Notes under the pieces: generated by a model
Told to the model about the DNA's origin: nothing
Seen by the model: the letters and a program-made list of their open reading frames with translations, nothing else
The model's database searches: none
Shown: positions 1-5,984 of the stretch, piece after piece
How positions within the stretch are numbered: the stretch's first letter is position 1
Layout of the letters: every line of letters starts with the position of its first letter
DNA from: an uncultured Clostridium sp.
GTDB lineage: Bacteria; Bacillota_I; Bacilli_A; RF39; UBA660
Assembly: GCA_902493795.1 (NCBI GenBank)
Contig: CABUQZ010000034.1
Span: 1-9,491 of the forward strand
Length of the DNA: 9,491 nt
Reading direction: 5' to 3'
Program-made: the position numbers and the translations under genes

Positions 1-78
1 TATTATAATTATGATAGAATTAAAGTGAAATTAAAAGGACTGTCTCCTGTAAATTACAGGTTACAATCCTCTAATTAG
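1..78 (+). CDS. C-terminal end of an IS3-family transposase (OrfB), 5' truncated by the window edge
   Basis: Reading from base 1 gives 25 codons ending in TAG at 76-78. The visible peptide begins YYNYDRIKVKLKGLSP and continues VNYRLQSSN. This matches the well-known tail of IS3-family (IS150/IS2-like) DDE transposases, in which a YYN-x-RI-x-x-KL-x-x-SP-x-x-YR motif closes the integrase core. The transposase would cut and join IS ends. A terminal-inverted-repeat-like sequence follows at about 94-118, as expected for the right end of such an element. Whether the rest of the gene is intact cannot be seen. I am confident of the family from the tail motif and context, less so of the subgroup. Confidence 0.8.
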   Translation, partial: YYNYDRIKVKLKGLSPVNYRLQSSN

Positions 79-118
79 AAATTACTAATAAACTGTCCAA
101 CTTTTGGGGTTCAGTTCA
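1..118 (+). mobile_element. Right end of an IS3-family insertion sequence
   Basis: The transposase tail (1-78) is followed by CTGTCCAACTTTTGGGG at 93-109 and TTCAGTTCA at 110-118. This resembles the terminal inverted repeats of IS3/IS150-type elements, which typically end in CA. The tip is therefore placed near 118. The left end and the target duplication lie outside the window, so the boundary is an estimate. Confidence 0.6.
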
Positions 119-135
119 AGTCTGGGGGTTCAGTT
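106..135 (+). repeat. Direct repeat of an 11-bp IS-end motif, 19-bp period
   Basis: GGGGTTCAGTT occurs at 106-116 and again at 125-135. The first copy lies in the presumed right inverted repeat of the IS3-family element; the second lies just outside it. The second copy may be a relic of another IS3-type end or a slipped duplication. Confidence 0.7.
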
Positions 136-168
136 AAGCTTTAGCGATAAGTATATAATAAATAAAAT

Positions 169-223
169 CCTCCTTTGCTATAATATAATTGCGGTTCGCC
201 AACTGCAACTAAAGCAAAGGAGG
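169..223 (+). promoter_or_regulatory. IS200 left-end hairpin that sequesters the tnpA ribosome binding site
   Basis: CCTCCTTTGCT (169-179) pairs perfectly over 11 bp with AGCAAAGGAGG (213-223), which contains the Shine-Dalgarno sequence of tnpA. An inner stem, TTGCGGTT (189-196) with AACTGCAA (201-208), one G-U pair, loop CGCC, caps the structure. Two overlapping TATAAT hexamers (179-184 and 184-189) sit inside the hairpin, so a transcript started there would lack the 5' arm. Leader structures that block TnpA translation are known for IS200. The -35 region is poor, so promoter use is an inference. Confidence 0.75.
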
Positions 224-231
224 TTAGTCAA

Positions 232-690
232 ATGAATGACATGAATAGTTTATCACATACAACGTGGAATTGTAAATATCACATAGTATTTGCCCCAAAA
301 TATAGAAGAAAAGAATTTTATGGAAATAATAGACAAGATATTGCGAAGATATTAAGTGAATTATGTAAGTGGAAAGAAGTACATATAATTAGTGCAGAGA
401 TATGCTCAGATCATGTTCATATGTTTGTAGAAATACCACCAAAAATGAGTGTGTCTCAGTTTATGGGATTTTTAAAGGGAAAGAGTAGCATAATGATATA
501 TGAGAGATGGAGAAATATGAAATTCAAATATAGAAATAGACAGTTTTGGTGTAGAGGATATTACGTGGACACTATAGGAAAAAATGAAATTGCAATAAAG
601 AAGTATATAGAGAATCAATTGAAAGTAGATCATATGACAGAGCAATTGACGTTAGATAAAATAGACCCGTTTACGGGTAGCAGGAAATAG
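232..690 (+). CDS. tnpA: IS200/IS605-family Y1 transposase TnpA
   Basis: This 152-residue protein is the normal length for single-domain HUH transposases of the IS200 group. It cuts and rejoins single-stranded IS ends, usually on replicating DNA, through a 5'-phosphotyrosine link. The metal-binding HUH motif is H61-V62-H63, and the catalytic tyrosine is Y125 in the Y-x3-Q pattern (Y125, Q129). The N-terminal TTWNCKYHIVFAPKYRR block and the C-terminal DPFTGSRK ending are both characteristic of the family and intact, so the gene looks functional. The start at 232 lies 8 bases after AAAGGAGG (216-223); an ATG three codons later is possible. Translation is probably held low by the leader hairpin. 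No TnpB or accessory gene accompanies it. Confidence 0.93.
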   Translation: MNDMNSLSHTTWNCKYHIVFAPKYRRKEFYGNNRQDIAKILSELCKWKEVHIISAEICSDHVHMFVEIPPKMSVSQFMGFLKGKSSIMIYERWRNMKFKYRNRQFWCRGYYVDTIGKNEIAIKKYIENQLKVDHMTEQLTLDKIDPFTGSRK

Positions 691-762
691 TGTTGCAAAT
701 GGTGAACTGCACACGCTTTTAAGTTATGCCAGAATATTAGCCTTATAGGCGCCAAAGTAAAA

Positions 763-781
763 CCACTAGCTATGCTAGTGG
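763..781. terminator. IS200 right-end hairpin, possibly also the terminator of the vanY-like gene
   Basis: CCACTAGC-TAT-GCTAGTGG is a perfect 8-bp stem with a 3-base loop. Its position 73 bases after tnpA fits the subterminal right-end hairpin recognised by TnpA. Read on the minus strand it starts 5 bases after the vanY-like stop codon and is followed by TTTTACTTT, so it could also act as an intrinsic terminator for that gene. On the plus strand no clean U tract follows. Confidence 0.65.
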
Positions 782-785
782 AAAT

Positions 786-1697
786 TTACTTGTTTTCTAA
801 AAATCTTATATAATATTCTTCGTATGTCATTGGATGTTCTTGTATATATTTTGCTATTTCTTTTCCAACATATCGATAATGCCATGGTTCATCCATATAT
901 CCTGTTATAAATTCGTTTTCTTTAGTATATCTTAAAATGAAACCATATTTATAAGCATTTTCTTTCATCCATGTGAACTCTTTAGTGTTACCAAATGTAA
1001 CATAAGAAGTTCCATTACTTACATCTACTGCATATCCTGTTTGATGTTCTGAGTAACCTGGCCTTGCTGAGTAAGTATCTGCTTTTAGAGTTCCATCTTG
1101 ATTTACATAATTGTTATATAAGTTTTTTTGATAGTTATAACTTCTGTAGGTTGAAGCTGCTATTATTTTGTAATTTTCTTTTCGTGCTGCTTCTGATAAT
1201 TCTTCAAAAGCGTCTTTTGCTTCTTTTTCTAGATATTTTCCAGATGATACAGCATATTTACTATTTATTTCTTCTAGATTTTTAGGAACATAATCATCTC
1301 CTAGATAATTTAGTTTATTAACTAGAACAGTATTTGTATATTTATTTGGACTATCACGTCTATCTTCAAACTGTTTCTTATCTAACCCTATGTTAACGTA
1401 GACAATTACTTTTTCTAAATCTAATTGTGGGTTACTATTTTTATAGGCAATATATCTATCGATGTAATCCATATTAAAGAAGTCTAGTTTTTCATTAATA
1501 TTATTTAGTTCTTTTAATTTTATTTCTTGTTCTGTTAGCGGTTTAGGCTTTTCTTCTTGATCATAGCTTTCATTATTGTTCTTTGTTTCTTTAAAAGGTT
1601 CAAAGAGAAATAAAACAATTAAAACTAGGATAACAAAGGATATAATAATTCCTAAAATATATAGATTATTATTATTTTTATTTCTTTTTCTTTTCAT
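786..1697 (-). CDS. Membrane-anchored M15B-family peptidoglycan carboxypeptidase (VanY/LdcB-like)
   Basis: The protein removes a C-terminal D-amino acid from peptidoglycan stem peptides using zinc, outside the membrane. Numbering from the upstream GTG at 1703, a basic N-terminus precedes a membrane segment at about 14-34, then an acidic/polar linker, then the M15 domain from about 150. The zinc motif S-x-H-x-x-G-x-A-x-D is S218, H220, G223, A225, D227. The second motif is E272-P273-W274-H275, giving the catalytic Glu and third zinc ligand. A STYRS substrate-binding motif lies at 184-188. The GTG at 1703 belongs to the Shine-Dalgarno AAAGAGGTG, so ATG at 1697 is the better start, giving 303 residues. 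D,D- (VanY) versus L,D- (LdcB) specificity cannot be decided, and no van resistance genes are nearby. The gene ends against the IS200 right end, so its last codons may be IS-derived. Confidence 0.87.
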   Translation of the reverse strand: MKRKRNKNNNNLYILGIIISFVILVLIVLFLFEPFKETKNNNESYDQEEKPKPLTEQEIKLKELNNINEKLDFFNMDYIDRYIAYKNSNPQLDLEKVIVYVNIGLDKKQFEDRRDSPNKYTNTVLVNKLNYLGDDYVPKNLEEINSKYAVSSGKYLEKEAKDAFEELSEAARKENYKIIAASTYRSYNYQKNLYNNYVNQDGTLKADTYSARPGYSEHQTGYAVDVSNGTSYVTFGNTKEFTWMKENAYKYGFILRYTKENEFITGYMDEPWHYRYVGKEIAKYIQEHPMTYEEYYIRFLENK

Positions 1698-1712
1698 AAA
1701 CACCTCTTTTTA

Positions 1713-1721
1713 ATTATATCA
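1713..1721 (-). promoter_or_regulatory. Possible extended -10 element for the vanY-like gene
   Basis: On the minus strand the sequence reads TGATATAAT, a perfect extended -10 (TGn-TATAAT). No convincing -35 lies 16-18 bases upstream. The predicted start would fall very close to the Shine-Dalgarno, leaving an unusually short leader, so this is only a candidate. Confidence 0.35.
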
Positions 1722-1743
1722 TAATTCATTTAGTATATAGATA

Positions 1744-1784
1744 TTACACAATATTTTATTTATGAATGCTGTTTTTTTGTGTAA
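1744..1784. repeat. 8-bp inverted repeat TTACACAA / TTGTGTAA between divergent genes
   Basis: TTACACAA (1744-1751) and TTGTGTAA (1777-1784) are perfect inverted copies separated by 25 bases. They lie in the 195-bp region between the divergent vanY-like and dacA-like genes. They could be paired operator half-sites or a hairpin; neither arm is followed by a T tract that would suggest a terminator. Confidence 0.5.
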
Positions 1785-1892
1785 ACTATTATTTTTATAT
1801 TAAGTAAATTAATTTTCTTCAATGTAAGACACAAAATATACTTTTTATGTTCTTTTTTTTATTTGTAATAATAGATTTAAAGTGGAGGTAAT

Positions 1893-3026
1893 ATGAAGAA
1901 GTTATTTATTGCTTTATTATTGAGTTTGGTTTTTATTCCAAAGACTTTTGCTTATACAGATGGTAGTTTAATTATGAATGCTAGAAATGGTATTTTAATT
2001 GAAGTATCAACCGGGGAAATATTATATGAAAAAAACAAAGATGAAAGAGTAGCTGTTGCATCTTTAACTAAAATGATGGTTCAGATATTAGTACTTGAAA
2101 AAATAGAAGATGGAAGTATTAAGTGGACTGATGTTGTTACTGCCAGTAAGAATGCATCAGGTATGGGCGGAACGCAAATTTGGCTTGCTACTGGGGAAAA
2201 AATGAGTGTTCGTGACTTATTTAAGGGAATGAGTATAGTAAGTGCTAATGATGCAACAGTTGCCCTAGCTGAATACGTTGCTGGTTCTGAAGAAAAGTTT
2301 GTTGAACTTATGAATAAGAAAGCTAAAGAATTGGGACTTAAAAACACAGTTTATAAAAACGTAACAGGACTTGACGAGGATGGTCATGTTTCTAGTGCTT
2401 ATGATTTATCTGTTATAGCAAGAGAGTTAATGAAACATGAACAAATATTTGAATTTACATCTTCTTATGAAGATTATATAAGAGAAAATACTCCTAATAA
2501 GTATTGGTTAGTTAATACAAATAAATTAGTACGTTTTTATGAAGGAACTGATGGACTTAAAACTGGGTTTACTGATAACGCTGGATACTCAATGGCTGTT
2601 ACTACTAAAAGGGATGGTATGAGACTTCTTGCTATAGTTCTTGGTGAAAAAGAAGGAAAAGTAAGAAATAGCGAGACAATGGAACTTTTGGATTTTGGAT
2701 TTCAAAACTATAAAGTCGATACACTAAAGAAAAAAGGAGAAGTAGTTACTTACTTAGATTTAGATAAAGCAAATAAGAAAGTTCCAGTTGTACTAAAAAA
2801 TGATTTGACTATTTTAAGTAAAAAAACTGATAAAAGTCTTCTATATGATTTCAAGATAAATATGAATGATAACAGCTTACCTATAAAAAGTAATTCAGTA
2901 GTTGGTAAAATAAATTTAGTAAATGATAATAAAATAGTAAAAAGTGAAGATTTAATAATAACAGAAGATATTTATAAAGTGGGATATTTTAAATATTTAT
3001 TAGATATGTTGTATTCTATATTTTAG
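1893..3026 (+). CDS. dacA: Serine D-alanyl-D-alanine carboxypeptidase (S11, PBP5/DacA-type)
   Basis: This low-molecular-weight penicillin-binding protein trims the terminal D-Ala from peptidoglycan pentapeptides and so limits cross-linking. Residues 1-20 form a signal peptide with a likely cut after TFA. The three active-site motifs are all present: S57-L-T-K60 with the nucleophile serine, S117-A-N119, and K223-T-G225. The catalytic domain spans about 25-265. It is followed by a beta-rich C-terminal domain (about 275-350) and an amphipathic tail at 360-377 that probably peripherally anchors the protein on the outer membrane face. At 377 residues it is normal for the family. ATG 1893 follows GGAGG (1884-1888) with ideal spacing. 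It diverges from the vanY-like gene, suggesting two complementary peptidoglycan trimming activities at one locus. DacA versus DacF assignment is not resolvable. Confidence 0.93.
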   Translation: MKKLFIALLLSLVFIPKTFAYTDGSLIMNARNGILIEVSTGEILYEKNKDERVAVASLTKMMVQILVLEKIEDGSIKWTDVVTASKNASGMGGTQIWLATGEKMSVRDLFKGMSIVSANDATVALAEYVAGSEEKFVELMNKKAKELGLKNTVYKNVTGLDEDGHVSSAYDLSVIARELMKHEQIFEFTSSYEDYIRENTPNKYWLVNTNKLVRFYEGTDGLKTGFTDNAGYSMAVTTKRDGMRLLAIVLGEKEGKVRNSETMELLDFGFQNYKVDTLKKKGEVVTYLDLDKANKKVPVVLKNDLTILSKKTDKSLLYDFKINMNDNSLPIKSNSVVGKINLVNDNKIVKSEDLIITEDIYKVGYFKYLLDMLYSIF

Positions 3027-3030
3027 TATA

Positions 3031-3058
3031 AGATAACTAGTTATTTAGTTATCTTTTT
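3031..3058 (+). terminator. Intrinsic terminator after the dacA-like gene
   Basis: AGATAACTA (3031-3039) and TAGTTATCT (3046-3054) form a perfect 9-bp stem with a 6-base loop, followed by a run of T to 3058. It lies 5 bases after the stop codon and runs directly into the -35 of the next operon. Confidence 0.85.
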
Positions 3059-3059
3059 C

Positions 3060-3087
3060 TTGATTTTGCGTAAAATATATGTATAAT
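3060..3087 (+). promoter_or_regulatory. Sigma-A-type promoter of the metal-uptake operon
   Basis: TTGATT (3060-3065) and a consensus TATAAT (3082-3087) are separated by 16 bases. The predicted start near 3094 gives a leader of about 28 bases. The -35 begins two bases after the preceding terminator's T run. Confidence 0.75.
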
Positions 3088-3093
3088 CTAATA

Positions 3094-3108
3094 TGAAAAT
3101 GATTTTCA
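3094..3108. promoter_or_regulatory. Fur/Zur-type operator, perfect 7-1-7 palindrome
   Basis: TGAAAAT-G-ATTTTCA is an exact inverted repeat with a one-base centre, the arrangement used by Fur, Zur and PerR boxes in low-GC Gram-positives (for example TGATAATnATTATCA for Fur). It starts 7 bases after the -10 and covers the predicted transcription start, so a bound repressor would block initiation. The adjacent gene encodes a Fur-family protein, which makes autoregulation of the whole operon the simplest reading. Confidence 0.82.
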
Positions 3109-3121
3109 ATTTGAGGTTATT

Positions 3122-3526
3122 ATGAAAAGAAATAGTTATAATACTAAACAAAAGAATGAGATACTTTCTATTATTAAAAAGAAAAAGCATAAATTTACTG
3201 TGCAAGATATATTAAATGATAAAGATTGTACTGTGGGACTTACTACTATATATAGGTTTATAAATAAGATGGTTTTAGATGGTAATATTTCTAAATCTAT
3301 TGGAAATGATAATGTGATGTATTATCAGTTATTAGAAGAGTGTAATAAAGAAAATCACTTTTATTTAAAATGTGAGTCTTGTAAAGAAATGATTCATATC
3401 GATTGTGATTGTATTAATGTTTTAAAAGAGCATATAGCTAAGAAACATGATTTTTCTTTAAGTAGTAATCATATTGTAGTAAATGGCATTTGTTCTTCGT
3501 GTAAAAATAGAGGTGAAAAGATGTGA
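3122..3526 (+). CDS. zur: Fur-family metal-responsive repressor, probably Zur
   Basis: This 134-residue protein is a typical Fur-family regulator that binds DNA as a metal-loaded dimer. Residues about 8-60 form the winged helix; TVGLTTIYRFINKM (37-50) is the recognition-helix region. The C-terminal dimerisation domain holds two CxxC pairs, C84-E-S-C87 and C124-S-S-C127, the usual structural zinc site. Likely sensing ligands include H79, H92, C95/C97, H104 and H117. The usual His-rich HHHHFxC stretch is reduced to a single H79. ATG 3122 follows TGAGGT at 3112-3117. The last four bases overlap the next gene. A perfect operator lies upstream, so it probably represses its own operon when metal is plentiful. 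Zur is inferred from the transporter neighbours; Fur- or Mur-like metal specificity remains possible. Confidence 0.85.
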   Translation: MKRNSYNTKQKNEILSIIKKKKHKFTVQDILNDKDCTVGLTTIYRFINKMVLDGNISKSIGNDNVMYYQLLEECNKENHFYLKCESCKEMIHIDCDCINVLKEHIAKKHDFSLSSNHIVVNGICSSCKNRGEKM

Positions 3527-4440
3527 AAAAATGTTTAAAAGTATTTGTTATTTTATTTGTTGTTATTTTGTTATCAGGATGTAAAAATAGTGTTTCAAAT
3601 AATAGTAAGTTTACAATTATTTCAACTAACTTTCCAGGATATGATTTTGCTCGTGCTATTACAAAAGACGTGGATAACGTAGAAGTTAAGCTTCTTTTAA
3701 AACCTGGTGCTGAAATGCATCATTATGAACCTACTCCTCAAGATATTATCGATATAAAAAATAGTGATGTGTTTATTTATGTTGGTGGAGAAAGTGATTC
3801 TTGGATTTCGAATATCTTAAATGATATTGATACTAGTAAGACTAAAATAATTAAACTTATGGATTTAGTTGATCTTTCTTTAGAGGGAGATTGGGATAAC
3901 AGTGAAACAGATGAGTATGACGAGCATGTCTGGACAAGTCCTGTTAATGCTATTCAAATAGTGAAGAAGCTAAGTCTTGCTATTATTAGACTTGATATTG
4001 ATAATCAAGAGTTATATCAAAAAAATACAGATTCCTATGTTAATCTTCTTGCTCTTATCGATACTGAAATAAGAAGTATTGTAGAAAACGCTAAAAGAAA
4101 TGAATTGGTCTTTGGAGATAGATTTCCTTTAATTTATTTTACTAAGGAATATGGATTAAAATATTATGCTGCATTTCCAGGGTGCTCCGAGCAAACAGAA
4201 GCTAGTGCTAAAACTTTAGCATTTCTAATTAATAAAGTAAAAGAAGATAGTATTCCAGTTGTTCTTCACGTTGAATTAACAAAAGGGGATATAGCAAACT
4301 CTATTTCAAAAGAAACAGGAGCCAAAGTTATGGAATTTAGTTCTATTCACAATATTTCACAAAGTGATTTTGATAAAGGAATTACTTATGTAGATATTAT
4401 GAAGAAAAATATTGAAGTATTGAAAGTAGCACTTAATTAG
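3523..4440 (+). CDS. znuA: Metal ABC transporter substrate-binding lipoprotein (ZnuA-like)
   Basis: The protein captures a divalent metal ion outside the membrane and delivers it to the permease. It has a lipoprotein signal with lipobox L17-S18-G19-C20, so the mature protein is anchored at C20. The cluster A-I binding-protein fold shows the MHHYEPTP motif (H66/H67, E69), DEHVW (H135, W137), the FGDRFP segment (D199-R200) and H276 near the C-terminus. The long His-rich loop found in many ZnuA proteins is absent; only a short acidic DEYDEH stretch precedes H135. At 305 residues it is of usual size. The start is GTG at 3523, in a GTGA overlap with the regulator's stop, with AGAGGTGA (3509-3516) as ribosome site, suggesting coupled translation. 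Zinc is the favoured substrate, but manganese-binding relatives share these motifs. Confidence 0.88.
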   Translation: MKKCLKVFVILFVVILLSGCKNSVSNNSKFTIISTNFPGYDFARAITKDVDNVEVKLLLKPGAEMHHYEPTPQDIIDIKNSDVFIYVGGESDSWISNILNDIDTSKTKIIKLMDLVDLSLEGDWDNSETDEYDEHVWTSPVNAIQIVKKLSLAIIRLDIDNQELYQKNTDSYVNLLALIDTEIRSIVENAKRNELVFGDRFPLIYFTKEYGLKYYAAFPGCSEQTEASAKTLAFLINKVKEDSIPVVLHVELTKGDIANSISKETGAKVMEFSSIHNISQSDFDKGITYVDIMKKNIEVLKVALN

Positions 4441-4449
4441 AGGTTAATT

Positions 4450-5133
4450 ATGAGTTTAATAGAAATAAAAAATTTATCTTTAGGGTATGATAAACACGTT
4501 GTATTAAAACATCTTAATATAAATATTGAAGAAAATGATTTTGTATGCATAGTAGGTCCTAATGGAAGTGGTAAATCTACTTTAGTAAAAGGTATTTTAG
4601 GACTTATTAAACCTATTAAAGGTAAGGTTGTATTTAATGGATTGAAACAAAACTTTATAGGGTATATGCCACAGGAGACTAAGGTTGATTCTAATTTTCC
4701 TGCATCAGTTATGGAGATAGTATTATCTGGTACTTTAAACAAGCTTGGAGTAAGAGCTTTTTACTCTAAAAAGGAAAAAGAAGAAGCATTAGCTAACTTA
4801 AAATTATTAGGAATAGAAAAATTAAAAAATAAGAGTTTTTGTGATTTATCTGGTGGACAAAGACAAAAGGTACTTTTAGCAAGAAGTTTGTGTGCAACTA
4901 CTAAATTACTTATTCTTGATGAACCATCAAATAATTTAGATAGTAAGTCTAAAGAAGATTTATATCAAACAATGATTGATTTAAATAAGAATAAAAAAAT
5001 TACTATTCTTATGATTACACATGATTTGGATCACAATAATTTAATTGGAAATAAAATACTTTCATTAAGAGAAGATGATATTTTTTATGGAAGTGTTAAT
5101 GAATTTGTAAGGAGAATACATGATGATAAATGA
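4450..5133 (+). CDS. znuC: Metal ABC transporter ATP-binding protein (ZnuC-like)
   Basis: This 227-residue cytoplasmic ATPase powers metal import by the neighbouring permease. All nucleotide-binding motifs are intact: Walker A GPNGSGKST (36-44), Q-loop Q75 in MPQE, ABC signature LSGGQ (133-137), Walker B LLILDEP (153-159) with catalytic E158, and switch histidine H191. The SNNLD D-loop follows Walker B. The ribosome site AGAGG overlaps the stop codon of the upstream lipoprotein gene, only 9 bases before the start. The last 14 bases overlap the permease gene, so all three transporter genes are tightly coupled. The sequence pattern fits the Mn/Zn (ABC-3 partner) ATPase group; the metal cannot be told from the ATPase. 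Confidence 0.92.
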   Translation: MSLIEIKNLSLGYDKHVVLKHLNINIEENDFVCIVGPNGSGKSTLVKGILGLIKPIKGKVVFNGLKQNFIGYMPQETKVDSNFPASVMEIVLSGTLNKLGVRAFYSKKEKEEALANLKLLGIEKLKNKSFCDLSGGQRQKVLLARSLCATTKLLILDEPSNNLDSKSKEDLYQTMIDLNKNKKITILMITHDLDHNNLIGNKILSLREDDIFYGSVNEFVRRIHDDK

Positions 5134-5944
5134 TATAGTTGAAATGTTTTCTTATTCTTTTATGGTAAGAGCGTTTATAGTTGGGTTATTAATATCTTTA
5201 TGTGCTTCTTTAATTGGTGTATCGTTAGTACTTAGAAAAGATTCAATGATAGGCGATGGGCTTTCTCATGTTGGTTTTGGTGCTTTTTCTTTTGCTACGA
5301 TAATGGGACTTTCTCCAATAGAGTTTGCTTTACCAATAGTTATAGTGGTATCTTTTTTGATACTTAGATTAAATGATAATAGTAGAATACACGCTGATTC
5401 TGTTATTGCACTTATTTCTTCATCATCACTTGCAATAGGAACATTTGCAATTTCATTATCAGGAGTTAATGTCGATATAAATAATTATTTATTTGGAAGT
5501 GTTCTTGCTATTAACAATACTGATGTTATTATAAGTGTTATTTTATCCATTGTAGTTATACTTTTATATGTATTTTGCTATAACAAAATATTTGCAATTA
5601 CATTTGATGAAAAGTTTGCTAAATCAATTGGAATAAATACATCACTTTACAATGCTATATTTGCAAGCTTATGTTCTGTTGTTGTTGTACTTGGAATGAG
5701 ACTTATGGGATCTTTGTTAATATCTAGTTTGATTATTTTTCCAACACTATCATCAATGCAGGTATTTAAAAACTTTAAAAGTGTAGTAATATCAAGTGTA
5801 GTAATATCTATTATTTCTTTTACATTAGGACTATTTATTTCCTTCTTAAATGGGACTCCAACAGGAGCTACTATTGTCCTTGTAAACCTAGTAATTTTGA
5901 TAATTTTTAAATTAATATCCTATTTTATTTTAAAAAGAAGGTAG
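5120..5944 (+). CDS. znuB: Metal ABC transporter permease, ABC-3 family (ZnuB-like)
   Basis: This 274-residue integral membrane protein forms the channel of the importer. About eight hydrophobic segments can be seen, roughly at 16-38, 49-64, 67-84, 94-113, 133-154, 178-209, 219-241 and 249-270. RKDSMIGDGLSHVGFGA (39-55) is the conserved loop that typifies the ABC-3 (Zn/Mn/Fe) family and probably contacts the ATPase. NGTPTGATIVL near the end (244-254) is the other family signature. Two consecutive ATGs (5120, 5123) follow AAGGAG (5109-5114); the second has slightly better spacing, so the true start may be 5123. The gene overlaps the ATPase gene by 14 bases. Its stop codon lies inside the operon terminator stem. 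Confidence 0.92.
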   Translation: MMINDIVEMFSYSFMVRAFIVGLLISLCASLIGVSLVLRKDSMIGDGLSHVGFGAFSFATIMGLSPIEFALPIVIVVSFLILRLNDNSRIHADSVIALISSSSLAIGTFAISLSGVNVDINNYLFGSVLAINNTDVIISVILSIVVILLYVFCYNKIFAITFDEKFAKSIGINTSLYNAIFASLCSVVVVLGMRLMGSLLISSLIIFPTLSSMQVFKNFKSVVISSVVISIISFTLGLFISFLNGTPTGATIVLVNLVILIIFKLISYFILKRR

Positions 5945-5969
5945 ATTTGACAAAAATTTACTTTTTTTT
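5941..5969 (+). terminator. Intrinsic terminator of the metal-uptake operon, overlapping the znuB stop codon
   Basis: GTAGATTT (5941-5948) pairs with AAATTTAC (5954-5961), 8 bp including one G-U, loop GACAA, followed by eight T residues (5962-5969). The TAG stop at 5942-5944 is within the 5' arm. The stem is weak in GC but its position and T run are convincing. Confidence 0.75.
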
Positions 5970-5984
5970 GTTAGAAAAATAGTT

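Larger units (their letters stand above)
161..785 (+). mobile_element. Complete IS200-type (IS200/IS605 family) insertion sequence, tnpA only
   Basis: A full-length Y1 (HUH) transposase gene is flanked by a subterminal hairpin on the left (169-223) and a perfect 8-bp hairpin on the right (763-781). This is the usual layout of IS200-group elements, which move as single strands through subterminal hairpins, lack inverted repeats and make no target duplication. No tnpB gene is present. A second small hairpin, GCCT-TAT-AGGC, lies at 740-750 in the right-end region. The exact tips cannot be fixed without an empty site. I estimate the left tip between about 140 and 168 and the right tip within a few bases to about 20 bases after 781. 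Confidence 0.8.

Noticed and set aside
36..70. Imperfect hairpin containing the palindrome CCTGTAAATTACAGG
   Set aside because: It lies inside the coding end of the IS3-family transposase and encodes the conserved SPVNYR residues; coding constraint explains it and no T tract follows.
690..785. Possible TnpB/omega-RNA remnant after tnpA
   Set aside because: No tnpB coding sequence or guide-like scaffold is present; the region is accounted for by the IS200 right end.
1698..1703. GTG at 1703 as start of the vanY-like gene
   Set aside because: The GTG is part of the Shine-Dalgarno AAAGAGGTG; ATG at 1697 has proper spacing.
2081..2347. Minus-strand open frame opposite the dacA-like gene
   Set aside because: It is an open-frame shadow of a strongly supported gene.
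3521..3538. Alternative genetic code with TGA as tryptophan
   Set aside because: Reading through the regulator's TGA adds only a few residues before TAA, so this site is uninformative; but all tryptophans are TGG and no conserved gene has an internal TGA.
4437..4742. Minus-strand open frame opposite the ATPase gene
   Set aside because: It is antisense to well-conserved znuC coding sequence and has no ribosome site or recognisable product.
5947..5952. Perfect TTGACA as a -35 box
   Set aside because: The nearest TATAAT is 32 bases away, and the sequence is explained as arm and loop of the operon terminator.
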